Assembly (NCBI GenBank): GCA_018242205.1
Contig: JAFECJ010000005.1
Location: 1-64,000, forward strand
Direction of reading: 5' to 3'
DNA: 64,000 nt
Source of the DNA: Pseudomonadota bacterium
Lineage (GTDB): Bacteria > Pseudomonadota > Alphaproteobacteria > Rhizobiales > Xanthobacteraceae
Position 1 is the stretch's first letter. Every line of letters begins with the position of its first letter. A program made the translations under genes and the position numbers. This document shows, piece after piece, positions 31,238 through 40,393 of the stretch. The notes under the pieces are model-generated. The model did not search any database and was not told the DNA's origin. It saw only the letters and a program-made list of their open reading frames with translations.

Positions 31238-31316
31238 CGTTCGTTCCCGCGTAGGCGGAAACCTATCTGAAGCAAAGTTCTCGGCCCTGGGTCCCCGCCT
31301 TTGCGGGGACAAACGG
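31238..31316. repeat. Intergenic palindromic element, family B (TCCCCGC...GCGGGGA)
   Basis: GTCCCCGCCTTTGCGGGGAC (31291-31310) forms an 8-bp stem, preceded by a degenerate CGTTCCCGCGTAGGCGG arm. The element lies between the convergent LpoA-like gene and hemW. Relatives are at 52752-52877 and 57226-57324. Confidence 0.8.
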
Positions 31317-31323
31317 GTGTTTG

Positions 31324-32493
31324 CTACGCCGCCAGATCGGCAACGACGGCATCGAGCAGCGGGAAGCCCGACGGAGTCACGCGCAAGCGGCCATTGTCCA
31401 TGGTCTCGACGGCGCCGCCGTCCATGAGGAACGCGAGCCGCTTCGGATCGAGCGCGCGGCCCGACAAAGCGGCAAAGCGTTTCGGGTCGATGCCTTCTGT
31501 GAGGCGCAGCCCCATCAGCAGGAATTCGTCGGCGACTTCACCCGGCTGTAATGCTTCGTCGACGGTGAGGCCGATGCCGTTGGCGTCGATGAGATCGAGC
31601 CAGGCTTCCGGCTTGCGTTCGGTTTCGGTGGCGTAGCGGCGGCCATCGACGTTGAGGCGGCCATGCGCGCCGGGCCCGACGCCGGCATATTCATGGCCGC
31701 GCCAGTAGACGAGATTGTGCCGGCATTCGGCGCCGGGCCGCGCGTGGTTCGATACTTCGTAAGCCGGCAAGCCGGCATCGGCGCAAACCTGCTGCGTCAG
31801 ATCGTAGAGGTCGCGGGCAAGGCCTTCTTCCGGCATCACCAGCTTGCCGGCCTTGTGCAGGCCGAAGAATGGCGTGCCGGGCTCGATGGTGAGCTGATAG
31901 AGCGACAGGTGCTCGGCGGCCTCAGAGATGGCGCGGTTGAGCTCAAGCGCCCATTCTGCGAGCGTCTGCCGCGGCCGCGTATAGATGAGATCGAACGAGT
32001 AGCGATCGAAGATCGAGCGCGCCACGGCAATGGCGGCCAGCGCTTCATCGGCGGTGTGCAGACGGCCGAGTTCCTTCAGCGATTGATCGTCGAGCGCCTG
32101 TACGCCGAGCGAGACGCGACTGACGCCGGCGGTGCGGTAGCCGCGGAAGCGCGTTGCTTCGACGCTGGTCGGATTGGCTTCGAGCGAGATCTCGGCGTCG
32201 TTCGCGAGCGTCCAGTGCCTGCCGATGGCGTTGATGATGCCTTCGACGGTCGATGGCTGCATCAGCGACGGCGTGCCGCCGCCGAAAAACACCGACGACA
32301 CCGTACGCTGGCCGATCCGCGCCGCGGTCGCCGCGAGTTCGCTTTCGATGGCGCGCAGATAGCGCGTCTCGTCATAGCCACCGTGGCGGACATGACTGTT
32401 GAAGTCGCAGTACGGGCACTTCGACAGGCAGAACGGCCAATGGACGTAAACGGCGAAGTCCTGATTGGGCGCGACGGTATTGGTTAACAGCAT
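31324..32493 (-). CDS. hemW: Radical SAM haem chaperone HemW
   Basis: HemN-like protein now regarded as a haem chaperone rather than coproporphyrinogen oxidase. 389 residues from MLLTNTVAP (ATG 32491-32493). The cluster motif CLSKCPYC (C-x3-C-x2-C) is near residue 22, followed by VFFGGGTPSL and LEANPTS, with the HemW-type RHNLVYWRGHEYAGVGPGAHG region near 245. TATAAT stands 6 bases before the ATG and no ribosome site is seen, so the message may be leaderless. A TTG 13 codons upstream is possible. Neighbours rdgB and rph are usual. Confidence 0.93.
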   Translation of the reverse strand: MLLTNTVAPNQDFAVYVHWPFCLSKCPYCDFNSHVRHGGYDETRYLRAIESELAATAARIGQRTVSSVFFGGGTPSLMQPSTVEGIINAIGRHWTLANDAEISLEANPTSVEATRFRGYRTAGVSRVSLGVQALDDQSLKELGRLHTADEALAAIAVARSIFDRYSFDLIYTRPRQTLAEWALELNRAISEAAEHLSLYQLTIEPGTPFFGLHKAGKLVMPEEGLARDLYDLTQQVCADAGLPAYEVSNHARPGAECRHNLVYWRGHEYAGVGPGAHGRLNVDGRRYATETERKPEAWLDLIDANGIGLTVDEALQPGEVADEFLLMGLRLTEGIDPKRFAALSGRALDPKRLAFLMDGGAVETMDNGRLRVTPSGFPLLDAVVADLAA

Positions 32494-32499
32494 CTTAAT

Positions 32500-32505
32500 A
32501 TTATA
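32500..32505 (-). promoter_or_regulatory. Perfect TATAAT -10 hexamer just upstream of hemW
   Basis: Minus strand TATAAT-ATTAAG-ATG: the hexamer ends 6 bases before the hemW start, leaving no room for a leader. No good TTGACA-like -35 is seen at 16-18 bases; TTGCTG lies 21 bases upstream. Confidence 0.45.
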
Positions 32506-32576
32506 GGCACGCCTGGCGGTTCCCGCCAGCAAAGACGCATCTTCGCTGCGGACAAGTATTTAAAACTTTAGCGAAT

Positions 32577-33212
32577 TCACGCCCTCAAACACGCCTTCGC
32601 CAGCATCACGAAAGCCCGTGCGCGGTGTGACAGGCCCATGCCCTTCGGCGGCAGGCCGTGCTTTTCCTCCGCCGTCATTTCGCCGAAGGTGCGTTCATGA
32701 CCGTCGGGCAGGAATAAGGGATCGTAGCCGAAACCCGCCGTCCCCTTCGGCGGCCAGCCGATGACGCCATCGACGCGACCCTCGAATTCTTCCGTGTGGC
32801 CGTCAGGCCAGGCGAGACACAAAGCGGCGATAAAATGCGCGCGGCGCTGCTCCGGCGTCGTCGCGCCTTTCTTGATGAGCAGCGTCTGAATTTGATTCAT
32901 GGCGCCGCGGAAATCCTTGTCCGGTCCGGCCCAGCGCGCCGAATAGATACCGGGTTCACCGCCGAGCGCATCGACGCAAAGACCGGAATCATCGGCAAAC
33001 GCGGCACGACCGGTCGCCTTCGCAGCCGCCATCGCCTTGATGCGCGCGTTGGCGGCGAAGGTCGTGCCGGTCTCATCCGGCTCCGGGAGATTGAGTTCGG
33101 CCGCAGACGTCGCCGCGATGTTGTAAGGCGCCAACAGCTCGCGCATCTCGGCGAGTTTGCCGGGGTTGTGCGTGGCGATGACGACCGAGCCGGAAAGCTG
33201 ACGCGCGGTCAT
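32577..33212 (-). CDS. rdgB: dITP/XTP pyrophosphatase (HAM1 family)
   Basis: Removes non-canonical purine nucleoside triphosphates (dITP, XTP) by hydrolysis to monophosphates. 211 residues: [17 protein letters not shown] (about 11-27), [13 protein letters not shown] (about 73-85), YSARWAG and the C-terminal SHRARA. It starts 3 bases after the rph stop codon, so the two are cotranscribed. Confidence 0.95.
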   Translation of the reverse strand: MTARQLSGSVVIATHNPGKLAEMRELLAPYNIAATSAAELNLPEPDETGTTFAANARIKAMAAAKATGRAAFADDSGLCVDALGGEPGIYSARWAGPDKDFRGAMNQIQTLLIKKGATTPEQRRAHFIAALCLAWPDGHTEEFEGRVDGVIGWPPKGTAGFGYDPLFLPDGHERTFGEMTAEEKHGLPPKGMGLSHRARAFVMLAKACLRA

Positions 33213-33215
33213 GAA

Positions 33216-33935
33216 CTAGCCGATCGCCATCTTCTGCAGTTCGATCAGCTTGCCGGTGCCCTTGCGCGCCAGCGCCAGCAGTGCGAGCAGCTGCTCTTCG
33301 CTGAACGGCTCCTTCTCGGCGGTGCCCTGCACTTCGATGATGTTGCCCGAGCCGGTCATGACGAAATTGGCGTCGGTATCGGCTTCCGAATCCTCGGCGT
33401 AATCGAGATCAAGCACGGCTGTGCCGCGGAACACGCCGCACGACACCGCGGCGACGTGATCGCGCAGCACCTTGGCATCGCCCTTGAACATGTCGCGCGT
33501 CTTCATCCAGGCGATGCAATCGGCCAGCGCCACCCAGGCGCCGGTGATCGAAGCCGTGCGCGTGCCGCCGTCGGCCTGGATGACGTCGCAGTCGATGGTG
33601 ATCTGGCGTTCGCCGAGCGCCTGCAGATCGACGATCGTGCGCACCGAGCGGCCGATCAGGCGCTGGATTTCCACGGTGCGGCCGCCCTGCTTGCCGGAGG
33701 CGGCCTCGCGGCGGGTGCGGCTGTGGGTGGCGCGCGGCAGCATGCCGTATTCGGCGGTGACCCAGCCGCGGCCCTGGCCCTTGAGCCACGGCGGCAGGCG
33801 TTCCTCCAGGCTGGCGGTGACCAGCACATGGGTTTCGCCAAATTTCACGAAGCAGGAGCCTTCGGCGTATTTCACCACACTGCGTTCCAGCGATACGGCG
33901 CGCATTTCATCGGGTTGGCGCTGGCTGGGTCGCAT
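33216..33935 (-). CDS. rph: Ribonuclease PH
   Basis: Phosphorolytic 3'-5' exoribonuclease trimming tRNA precursors. 239 residues from [12 protein letters not shown] (ATG 33933-33935, strong AAGGAGC site). Conserved [16 protein letters not shown] is split by the family's phosphate-binding arginines, followed by [20 protein letters not shown] and the C-terminal [12 protein letters not shown]. In this order rph normally lies divergent to hrcA; here the copper module at 34018-38167 intervenes. Confidence 0.97.
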   Translation of the reverse strand: MRPSQRQPDEMRAVSLERSVVKYAEGSCFVKFGETHVLVTASLEERLPPWLKGQGRGWVTAEYGMLPRATHSRTRREAASGKQGGRTVEIQRLIGRSVRTIVDLQALGERQITIDCDVIQADGGTRTASITGAWVALADCIAWMKTRDMFKGDAKVLRDHVAAVSCGVFRGTAVLDLDYAEDSEADTDANFVMTGSGNIIEVQGTAEKEPFSEEQLLALLALARKGTGKLIELQKMAIG

Positions 33936-33968
33936 GCAAAGAGCTCCTTGGTGCAATTATGAAATTTG

Positions 33969-34005
33969 GTCGCCGCCGAGCCTTGTAAGTGCGCCCGGCG
34001 GCGAC
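33969..34005. terminator. Hairpin between the copper module and rph
   Basis: GTCGCCGCC (33969-33977) pairs with GGCGGCGAC (33997-34005) across a 19-base loop, downstream of the CusF-like stop on the minus strand and before the rph start. No clear T tract follows; termination is inferred from position. Confidence 0.4.
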
Positions 34006-34017
34006 GGCAAGCCCGGA

Positions 34018-34320
34018 TTATTTGGCCTTTTCGATCGTCGTGACGACGAACTGGCCGTTGACGTTGTCGGCGTCGAACTTGATCTTGTCGCCGGCCTTCG
34101 CCTTGTCGAGCAGGCTCTTGTCCTTGACGGCGAAAACCATGGTCATGCCTTCGTCCATATCGAATTTCTTGATCGGGCCGTGCTTGATCGTGATCTTGCT
34201 CGCCGCCATGTCGATCTTCGTGATCGTGCCTTCGACGAGCGCGGTTTGCGCCCAGCTCGCCGAGGTGACGATGGCGCTGACAAGCGTGGCGATGGCGATA
34301 TTCTGAAGCCGCTTTTTCAT
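34018..34320 (-). CDS. CusF-like periplasmic copper-binding protein
   Basis: 100 residues: signal peptide (about 1-24, ending SASWAQ), then a small OB-like beta barrel as in CusF: VEGTITKIDMAASKITIKHGPIK (split at about 28-50), MDEGMTMVFAVKD with the Met-x-Met copper ligands, and a closing GDKIKFDADNVNG segment. It is the last gene of the copper module. CusF hands Cu(I)/Ag(I) to an RND pump in E. coli; no pump gene is present here. Confidence 0.82.
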   Translation of the reverse strand: MKKRLQNIAIATLVSAIVTSASWAQTALVEGTITKIDMAASKITIKHGPIKKFDMDEGMTMVFAVKDKSLLDKAKAGDKIKFDADNVNGQFVVTTIEKAK

Positions 34321-34342
34321 ACTCTTTCCTTTCGATGAAAGC

Positions 34343-34798
34343 TTACTTGACGCTCGCGGTGCCGTGCATGCCGGCCTCGTAGTGACCCGGGATCAGGCAA
34401 GCGAATTCGAACGTTCCCGACTTGTCGAAACGCCAAAGGATTTCCGCTGACTTGCCCGGCTCGATGCTCTTGGCATTCGGATCGTCGTGCTCCATGTCCG
34501 GGAACTTCATCATCAGCGCGCCGTGCTTCTTGTTGTCCTGCATGGTGGCGAGCGTGAACTCGTGCTTCAATACGCCCTTGTTCTCGATGACGATGCGGAC
34601 CTGCTCGCCGCGTTTCACCTCGATGCGGTCAGGCACGTAGTGCATGCCGATGGCGTCGTCGTGCATGGTGACGGTGACAGTGCGTGCCGGCTTCTTCGGA
34701 TCGCCGGGCCGGCCCGCCGAGAATTCTCCATCATGGGCCTGTGCGGCCGGGATGCCGGCGATGATCGCCGCGACCGCGACCAGGTATTTCAGCTTCAT
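34343..34798 (-). CDS. Cupredoxin-domain copper protein
   Basis: 151 residues with a signal peptide (about 1-21) and a plastocyanin/azurin-like fold. The type 1 copper ligands can be read as His in LKHEF, then Cys, His and Met in FACLIPGHYEAGM near the C-terminus. Extra Met/His in MHDDAIGMHYVP and MMKFPDMEHDD suit a copper-rich periplasm. It starts 20 bases after the multicopper oxidase stop. Likely an electron carrier or copper buffer; the partner is unproven. Confidence 0.85.
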   Translation of the reverse strand: MKLKYLVAVAAIIAGIPAAQAHDGEFSAGRPGDPKKPARTVTVTMHDDAIGMHYVPDRIEVKRGEQVRIVIENKGVLKHEFTLATMQDNKKHGALMMKFPDMEHDDPNAKSIEPGKSAEILWRFDKSGTFEFACLIPGHYEAGMHGTASVK

Positions 34799-34818
34799 CT
34801 GTAGTTCTCCTTTGGTTA

Positions 34819-36198
34819 TCAGTGCGAGTTGTGATTGTTCGAGCCCGGCTTCACGACGGCGAAGCCGGCAGGCGAGGGGGGTGACGTCGCATCGCTGCGC
34901 CGCTCCGGCGCCGGTGCATCGGTGACCTGACGCGCCACGGTGCCGGGCGGATGCTTGTAGGGTCCGGGGTCCTTGTAATCGCCGGGACTAAGGCCCTCGC
35001 GCACTTTGACGACCGAGAACATGCCGCCCATTTCCAACGGGCCGAATTGGCCGAAGCCCGTCATCATCGGCAGCGTGTTGTCGGGCATCGGCATTTCCAT
35101 CGCGCCCATCTCCGCCATGCCTTCCGTACCCATCGGCATGTAGTCGGGGATGAGCTTGCGGATCGCCTTGGTGAGATCCTTCTGCGGCGTGCCGATGAAG
35201 GTCTTCACGTCGTGGCCCATCGCATTCATGGTGTGATGCGACTTGTGGCAATGAATGGCCCAGTCGCCCGGATCCTCGGCGAGAAACTCGATGGCGCGCA
35301 TGCCGCCGACCGGAATGTCGGTCGTGACTTCGGGCCAGCGCGCGCTCTCACGCACCCAGCCGCCATCCGTGCCGGTAACTTCGAAATGCGGCCCGTGCAT
35401 GTGGATCGGGTGATTGGTCATCGTCAGATTGCCAACGCGGATGCGGACGCGATCACCCTGGCGCACCACGAGCGGATCGATTCCGGGAAACACCCGGCTA
35501 TTCCAGGTCCACAGGTTGAAGTCGGTCATGGTCATGACCTTGGGCAACGCCGTGCCGGGCTCGATGTCGAAGCTCGACATCAGGAAGACGAAGTCGCGAT
35601 CGACGCGATGCTCGTTCGCATCGCGCGGATGCACGACCAGGAAGCCCATCATGCCCATGGCCATCTGCACCATCTCGTCGGCGTGCGGGTGATACATGAA
35701 GGTGCCGCTGCGCCTGGCGACGAATTCGTAGACGAAGGTCTGTCCCGGTTTGATGTGCGGCTGCGTCAGGCCGCCGACTCCGTCCATGCCATTTGGCACC
35801 GGCATGCCGTGCCAGTGCACGGTGGTGTGCTCGGGCAGCTTGTTGGTGACGAAGATGCGCAGTCGGTCGCCCTCGACGCATTCAATCGTCGGACCGGGCG
35901 ACTGGCCGTTGTAGCCCCAAAGCCGCGCCGTCATGCCCGGCGCGAATTCGCGTTCGACCTTCTCGGCGACGAGATGAAACTCCTTCCAGTCGCCGTTCAT
36001 GCGCCATGGCAGCGACCAGCCATTGAGCGTAACGACCGGATGAAAGTCCGGTCCGCTGGACGGTCGTGGCGGCGGCTGCATGGCCGACGACCTGGTGCTG
36101 GCGGCTTCGGGAATCCCCGCCGCCTGCGCGCGGCCGCTGACCGCGGTGGCGCCGGCGAGAAGCAGCGACGAGCCGATGAGATTGCGTCGTGAGATCAT
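34819..36198 (-). CDS. Multicopper oxidase, TAT-exported
   Basis: 459 residues. The N-terminus MISRRNLIGSSLLLAG has a twin-arginine signal. Copper-site motifs appear in order: HWHGMP (about 128), MYHPHAD, HPIHMHGPHF (about 262) and HCHKSHHTMNAMGHD (about 318), giving the type 1, 2 and 3 sites. A Met-rich stretch (MPMGTEGMAEMGAMEMPMPD) near 350 resembles the regulatory Met region of CueO/CopA. It probably oxidises periplasmic Cu(I) to Cu(II). Confidence 0.92.
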   Translation of the reverse strand: MISRRNLIGSSLLLAGATAVSGRAQAAGIPEAASTRSSAMQPPPRPSSGPDFHPVVTLNGWSLPWRMNGDWKEFHLVAEKVEREFAPGMTARLWGYNGQSPGPTIECVEGDRLRIFVTNKLPEHTTVHWHGMPVPNGMDGVGGLTQPHIKPGQTFVYEFVARRSGTFMYHPHADEMVQMAMGMMGFLVVHPRDANEHRVDRDFVFLMSSFDIEPGTALPKVMTMTDFNLWTWNSRVFPGIDPLVVRQGDRVRIRVGNLTMTNHPIHMHGPHFEVTGTDGGWVRESARWPEVTTDIPVGGMRAIEFLAEDPGDWAIHCHKSHHTMNAMGHDVKTFIGTPQKDLTKAIRKLIPDYMPMGTEGMAEMGAMEMPMPDNTLPMMTGFGQFGPLEMGGMFSVVKVREGLSPGDYKDPGPYKHPPGTVARQVTDAPAPERRSDATSPPSPAGFAVVKPGSNNHNSH

Positions 36199-36212
36199 GA
36201 TCTTTGTCTCCT

Positions 36213-37685
36213 TCAGTGCTCTTCGCCGTCGCCGCCCGCGGGCGCGCCGGCCGACGCCACGTCGGCGTTCGACGAATTGCCGCCGACGAGGGCGGCCGAC
36301 AGCTCGGTGCTGGCGAGCCAGAAGTCGCGCTGCACTTCGGTCGCCGTGGCATGGGCCGCGATCTGCTGCCGGATGTCGGACAGCAGCGTGAAGACGTCGA
36401 TCTGCATCGCGCCGTAGCGCAGCATCTGTTCCTGCGACATCGCCTTGCGCAGCGGCACGACTTCCCGTGCGTAACGTTGCGCAAGGTCGTAGTTCAGGCG
36501 CCAGGCGCGATAGGCCTCGCGTGCCTGCGAGCGCACATCGACTGCCTTTTGCGCCAAGCGATTGACCGCCTGCATGTAGGTCTGTTCGGCTTCGCGCGTG
36601 CGCGCTTCACCGAAGTCGAATAGCGGCACCTCAAATTTCACCGTGAAGCCCCGGCTCTGGGCGTGCTCCCCGGTGTCCCGGTTGTCGGTGATCTTTTCGG
36701 CGTAGCCGCCCTCCAGCACGTTGACGAAACGCGTGGCGTTGGTCAGTCCGTAGGACTTGGCCACAGCCTCGACCTCGAGACGCGCCGTCTGCAGATCGAC
36801 GCGCTCGTCGAGCGCCTTCTGTTCGGCGGCCTGCAGCGTCGGCGGCCGTGCCGGCAAGCCCGGCAATGCAGAGGGCAGCCTGAGCGAAAGCCGCTCGTCG
36901 GCGAGGCCAAGCACGCGGATCAGGCGCTCGCGTTCCGACGAGGCGCGCAATTCGGCGCGGGTGAGATCGGCCGATAGCTCGGCGTGCAGAACCTGCTGGC
37001 GCGACTGATCGAGCTTGCTCATGGCGCCGCTGTCGCGCATGCGCTGCGACAACTCGCTGGATGTGGCCGAAGCGCCGCCTGCATCCTTGAATAGCTTTAC
37101 GATTTGCTGCGCAGCGACGGCGCGATAATAAGCGCGCCGCGCTTCGGCCGCCGTGCGCAGCGTCTCCAGAGCGGCAGTCAATTGTGCCTGCCGAAAGCGA
37201 ACATTGGCGATCTCGGTGCGGGCCGGCAGCGTCGCCAAGGCCAGGATATTACCGACGATCTGCCGTTCCAGTTCGACTTCGGCCGCGCCCGCAAGGCGCG
37301 TCAATTCGAATGACGGCCGTGGCGGCAACGATTGTTGCACACGGACGGCATCGGCAACGCCGAGAGCGTTATAGGCGGCCTGCAAACCGCGGTTGTTGAT
37401 CAGCGCGATTTGAACCGCCGCGTCGGCGGACAATGGCTTCGCAAGCAAGCGCGCGACGCGGGCGCGAACCGCCGCCGCGTCGTCGTCGTTGCGCGTCGCG
37501 CTGACGTCCTTGCCCAAATGGCGCGCGGCGATTTCAGTCGGCAGACTCATGCCGCCATCGGGGGCCAGCGTGGCGCAGGCTGGCAGTGTCAGGATCGTCG
37601 TCAGCAGCAGGCCGCTTCTGGTGAAGCGCCATAAAGTCGCGCGCCGCCCGAAGGCAGCCGGCCGCGAACCGTGTCGGGATGGCAT
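36213..37685 (-). CDS. TolC-family outer-membrane lipoprotein (CusC-like)
   Basis: 490 residues with a lipobox-like LTLPACATL (cysteine near residue 37) and two long helical repeats typical of TolC/CusC, including the LDQSRQQVLHAELSADLTRAE helix (split around 205-225) and FEVPLFDFGEARTREAE. It would form the outer-membrane channel of an efflux system. No RND pump or periplasmic adaptor adjoins it, so it must work with distant partners or mark an incomplete system. It is 14 bases before the multicopper oxidase. Confidence 0.82.
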   Translation of the reverse strand: MPSRHGSRPAAFGRRATLWRFTRSGLLLTTILTLPACATLAPDGGMSLPTEIAARHLGKDVSATRNDDDAAAVRARVARLLAKPLSADAAVQIALINNRGLQAAYNALGVADAVRVQQSLPPRPSFELTRLAGAAEVELERQIVGNILALATLPARTEIANVRFRQAQLTAALETLRTAAEARRAYYRAVAAQQIVKLFKDAGGASATSSELSQRMRDSGAMSKLDQSRQQVLHAELSADLTRAELRASSERERLIRVLGLADERLSLRLPSALPGLPARPPTLQAAEQKALDERVDLQTARLEVEAVAKSYGLTNATRFVNVLEGGYAEKITDNRDTGEHAQSRGFTVKFEVPLFDFGEARTREAEQTYMQAVNRLAQKAVDVRSQAREAYRAWRLNYDLAQRYAREVVPLRKAMSQEQMLRYGAMQIDVFTLLSDIRQQIAAHATATEVQRDFWLASTELSAALVGGNSSNADVASAGAPAGGDGEEH

Positions 37686-37753
37686 CGCATATCCTCGTCC
37701 GTCGAATTGACAACGGGCGCGCCACGGCCGTCAGGCCGCGAACACACCGCTCC

Positions 37754-38167
37754 TCAGATCGACAGGAGGTTGCGTGGGGGACGATCGATGGGGTCGGCGC
37801 CGTGGCCGAGCAGATGAACCACGCGCCACTGGGGCAATGCCGAAACCTGCAACAGCGGTCCGGCGATTGGGGCGACAGCCGGGGCCAGCGCCGTAAAACA
37901 GAAGGTGCCGCAGCATTTGCCGGTCAGGCCGCCCTGGTCGTCAGCGGCAGGAGCCGTCTGCGAACCATGCGAGGCATGGTCGTGCGCCGTCTGGCCGTCA
38001 TGGGCGTGATGGGATCCGGCTTCGTAGGCCTGCGTCACGGTCAGGCAATGCGTGCCGATATCGGTCAGGGCAAAGGCGGCGGCCGGCGCGGCGATCCCGA
38101 GCGCATAGAAGACCAGCGCGACAATCGCCGCCTTCCTCCGCCAGGATTTGGTAAACAGAGCCAGCAT
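37754..38167 (-). CDS. DUF2946-type histidine-rich exported protein
   Basis: 137 residues from MLALFTKSWRRKA (ATG 38165-38167). One N-terminal hydrophobic segment (about 10-33, signal or anchor), a His-rich middle (AGSHHAHDGQTAHDHASHG), GKCCGTFCF, a second hydrophobic part and the terminal DRPPR signature that marks DUF2946 proteins, which often accompany copper genes. It opens the copper operon and is divergent from hrcA. The function is unknown; metal binding is suggested by His and Cys content. Confidence 0.7.
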   Translation of the reverse strand: MLALFTKSWRRKAAIVALVFYALGIAAPAAAFALTDIGTHCLTVTQAYEAGSHHAHDGQTAHDHASHGSQTAPAADDQGGLTGKCCGTFCFTALAPAVAPIAGPLLQVSALPQWRVVHLLGHGADPIDRPPRNLLSI

Positions 38168-38298
38168 GCCGCCCGAAAGCACCCTTGCCGTTCGTGACCG
38201 GGGGCAAAATGGCATTCTTGCCAGCCGGCCCGCAAGTCCCGACTTGATCAAGCCTGCGACGATGTCCAAATTTGGACCGGAGAGAGAGGGGTTAACAG

Positions 38299-39393
38299 GT
38301 GGCGTCCCACGACGTTCCGATCGGGTCCTCGCATATCAGCCTCGCGGCGCTGAACGAGCGTTCGCGCGAGATTTTCCGTTCGATCGTGGAGAGCTATCTC
38401 GCGACCGGGGAGCCGGTCGGCTCGCGCAACCTGTCGCGCATCCTGCCAATCACCTTGTCGCCGGCCTCGGTGCGCAACGTGATGTCGGACCTCGAGCATC
38501 TCGGCCTCATTTTCGCGCCGCACACCTCGGCGGGCCGCCTGCCGACCGAACTCGGCCTGCGATTCTTCGTCGATGCCCTGATGCAAGTCGGCGATCTGAC
38601 CGAGGACAATCGCCGCTCGATCGAAGCCCAGGTCGCCGGCGCCGGTACGGCCAAGTCACTGGAAACGGTGCTGACCGAAGCCTCGCAGATGTTGTCGGGG
38701 CTGACGCGCTCGGCCGGTGTGGTGTTGACCGCGAAGGCGGATACCAGACTCAAGCACATCGAATTCGTGCGTCTGGAGCCGGAACGCGCGCTGGCCGTGC
38801 TGGTCGGCGAGGACGGGCAAGTCGAAAATCGCGTTCTCAACGTGCCGGCCGGTCTGCCGGCATCGGCGCTGATCGAGGCGGGCAATTTCCTCAACGCCCA
38901 TATCCGCGGCAAGACCCTGTCGGGGGTGCGGGCCGAGATCGAAGCGGCGTTGACGCAAGGTCAGGCCGAGCTCGATCAGCTCACGCAGAAGATCATCGCC
39001 GCGGGCCTGGCAAGCTGGTCGGGCGGCGATACCGGCGCGCGCCAGCTGATCGTGCGCGGTCACGCCAACCTGCTCGAGGATCTGCACGCGCTCGAAGATC
39101 TCGAGCGCGTCCGTTCGCTGTTCGATGCGCTGGAGGCGCAGCGCGGCGTCATCGACCTGCTCGGCCGCGCGGAGCGCGGCGACGGCGTGCGCATCTTCAT
39201 CGGCTCGGAGAACAAGCTGTTCTCGCTGTCGGGGTCTTCGACCATCGTCGCGCCGTACCACGATAATTCCGGGCGCATCGTCGGCGTCATCGGCGTCATC
39301 GGCCCGACGCGGCTCAACTATGCCCGCATTATCCCAATGGTGGATTATACGGCGCGGTTGGTGAGCCGGCTTTTGTCCGGTTCGGGTCATTAA
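38299..39393 (+). CDS. hrcA: Heat-inducible transcription repressor HrcA
   Basis: Repressor that binds CIRCE operators of chaperonin genes. 364 residues from GTG 38299. Winged-helix N-terminus ([35 protein letters not shown]), GAF-like middle and the C-terminal [26 protein letters not shown]. No CIRCE element is seen in this window, so its target (probably groESL) lies elsewhere. grpE follows after 110 bases. Confidence 0.95.
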   Translation: MASHDVPIGSSHISLAALNERSREIFRSIVESYLATGEPVGSRNLSRILPITLSPASVRNVMSDLEHLGLIFAPHTSAGRLPTELGLRFFVDALMQVGDLTEDNRRSIEAQVAGAGTAKSLETVLTEASQMLSGLTRSAGVVLTAKADTRLKHIEFVRLEPERALAVLVGEDGQVENRVLNVPAGLPASALIEAGNFLNAHIRGKTLSGVRAEIEAALTQGQAELDQLTQKIIAAGLASWSGGDTGARQLIVRGHANLLEDLHALEDLERVRSLFDALEAQRGVIDLLGRAERGDGVRIFIGSENKLFSLSGSSTIVAPYHDNSGRIVGVIGVIGPTRLNYARIIPMVDYTARLVSRLLSGSGH

Positions 39394-39503
39394 AAGTACT
39401 GGAAACTCAGGATTTTCGCCCGATCGGGTTGGAAAAGCTTGATTTTTTGCCCTCCAGCCCTGATATCCGGGCCACACCCCAGATCAGGAAGTGGATTGAG
39501 ACG

Positions 39504-40133
39504 ATGACGGACCCGACCGCGCGTAAGGCTGAGAACGCGAGCGCCGAGACCGAAAATGCCGCAGCCGAGACGGCGCCGCGCCCCGAGTTTGCCGAGCAGC
39601 CCGATCCGGTGGCCGAGGCAAAGCGTGAAGCCTTCGAATACAAGGACAAGCTGCTGCGCACGCTGGCGGAGATGGAAAACCTGCGCAAGCGCACCGAGCG
39701 CGAAGTCGCCGATGCGCGGGCTTACGGCATCACCAAGTTCGCCCGCGACGTGCTCAATGTCGCCGACAACATGCATCGCGCGCTGGCGACCTTGCCGGAG
39801 GACGCGCGTGCGACGGTCGATGCTTCGATCAAGGGCGTGCTCGAAGGCGTCGAACTGACCGAACGCGAATTGCTGAAGACGTTGGAAAACAACGGCGTCA
39901 AGAAGTTCACGCCGCAAGGCGAGAAGTTCGACCCCAATGTGCATCAAGCGATGTACGAGGTACCGAACGCCGATGTGCCGTCAGGCCATGTCGCGCAGGT
40001 CATTCAGTCCGGCTACATGATCGGCGATCGCGTGCTGCGTCCGGCGCTGGTCGGCGTGTCGAAGCCTCAGGCGAAACCGGCGGCGAAGCCGAGCGCCAAC
40101 GAAAATTCGCCGGCGAGCGACTCCGGCAAGTAA
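39504..40133 (+). CDS. grpE: Nucleotide exchange factor GrpE
   Basis: Releases ADP from DnaK. 209 residues from MTDPTARK. An acidic, Ala-rich disordered N-terminus, a long coiled coil (KDKLLRTLAEMENLRKRTER) and the C-terminal beta domain with GEKFDPNVHQAMYEVP and GYMIGDRVLRPALVGVS. An in-frame start 25 codons upstream is unlikely. A strong terminator follows. Confidence 0.96.
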   Translation: MTDPTARKAENASAETENAAAETAPRPEFAEQPDPVAEAKREAFEYKDKLLRTLAEMENLRKRTEREVADARAYGITKFARDVLNVADNMHRALATLPEDARATVDASIKGVLEGVELTERELLKTLENNGVKKFTPQGEKFDPNVHQAMYEVPNADVPSGHVAQVIQSGYMIGDRVLRPALVGVSKPQAKPAAKPSANENSPASDSGK

Positions 40134-40158
40134 GTGAAGCTCGTTTCGTTCTTCTCAG

Positions 40159-40188
40159 GCGGCGCCCATTCGGGCGCCGCTTGTTTTT
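40159..40188 (+). terminator. Rho-independent terminator after grpE
   Basis: GCGGCGCCC-ATTC-GGGCGCCGC makes a perfect 9-bp GC stem with a 4-base loop, followed by TTGTTTTT. It ends the hrcA-grpE unit. Confidence 0.9.
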
Positions 40189-40262
40189 GTGGGCGAGCAA
40201 GCCGTGAAATCGTCCCGTGACGATCGGCTGATGACGCAAGGCGTTAGCGCTCTTCTTTGGAT

Positions 40263-40275
40263 TGGAATAATTCCA
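40263..40275. promoter_or_regulatory. TGGAAT-A-ATTCCA palindrome, possible Irr/iron-control element
   Basis: A perfect 13-base palindrome with the core GAA-N3-TTC, as in the rhizobial iron-control element TTTAGAA-N3-TTCTAAA. It lies about 120 bases upstream of the EfeO-like gene. Identity of the binding protein is inferred. Confidence 0.4.
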
Positions 40276-40290
40276 GCGCGTGTCGCGCAG

Positions 40291-40307
40291 TTTCAATTCG
40301 TTCTAAA
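40291..40307. promoter_or_regulatory. TTTCAATTCGTTCTAAA, second iron-control-element candidate
   Basis: The right half TTCTAAA matches the Irr box half-site completely; the left half TTTCAAT matches weakly. A TTGACA occurs shortly after (near 40322-40327), so an activator position upstream of a -35 is possible. Confidence 0.4.
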
Positions 40308-40393
40308 TTACTGATTTTATTGACATTTTTGTTGACCTCGGCGGCTCCGGCGAACACAGTCCGGCGAAATTTCCCCGCGACAGGAGGCCGCAT

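Noticed and set aside
38168..38298. CIRCE element upstream of hrcA
   Set aside because: No TTAGCACTC-N9-GAGTGCTAA-like dyad is present here or upstream of dnaK.
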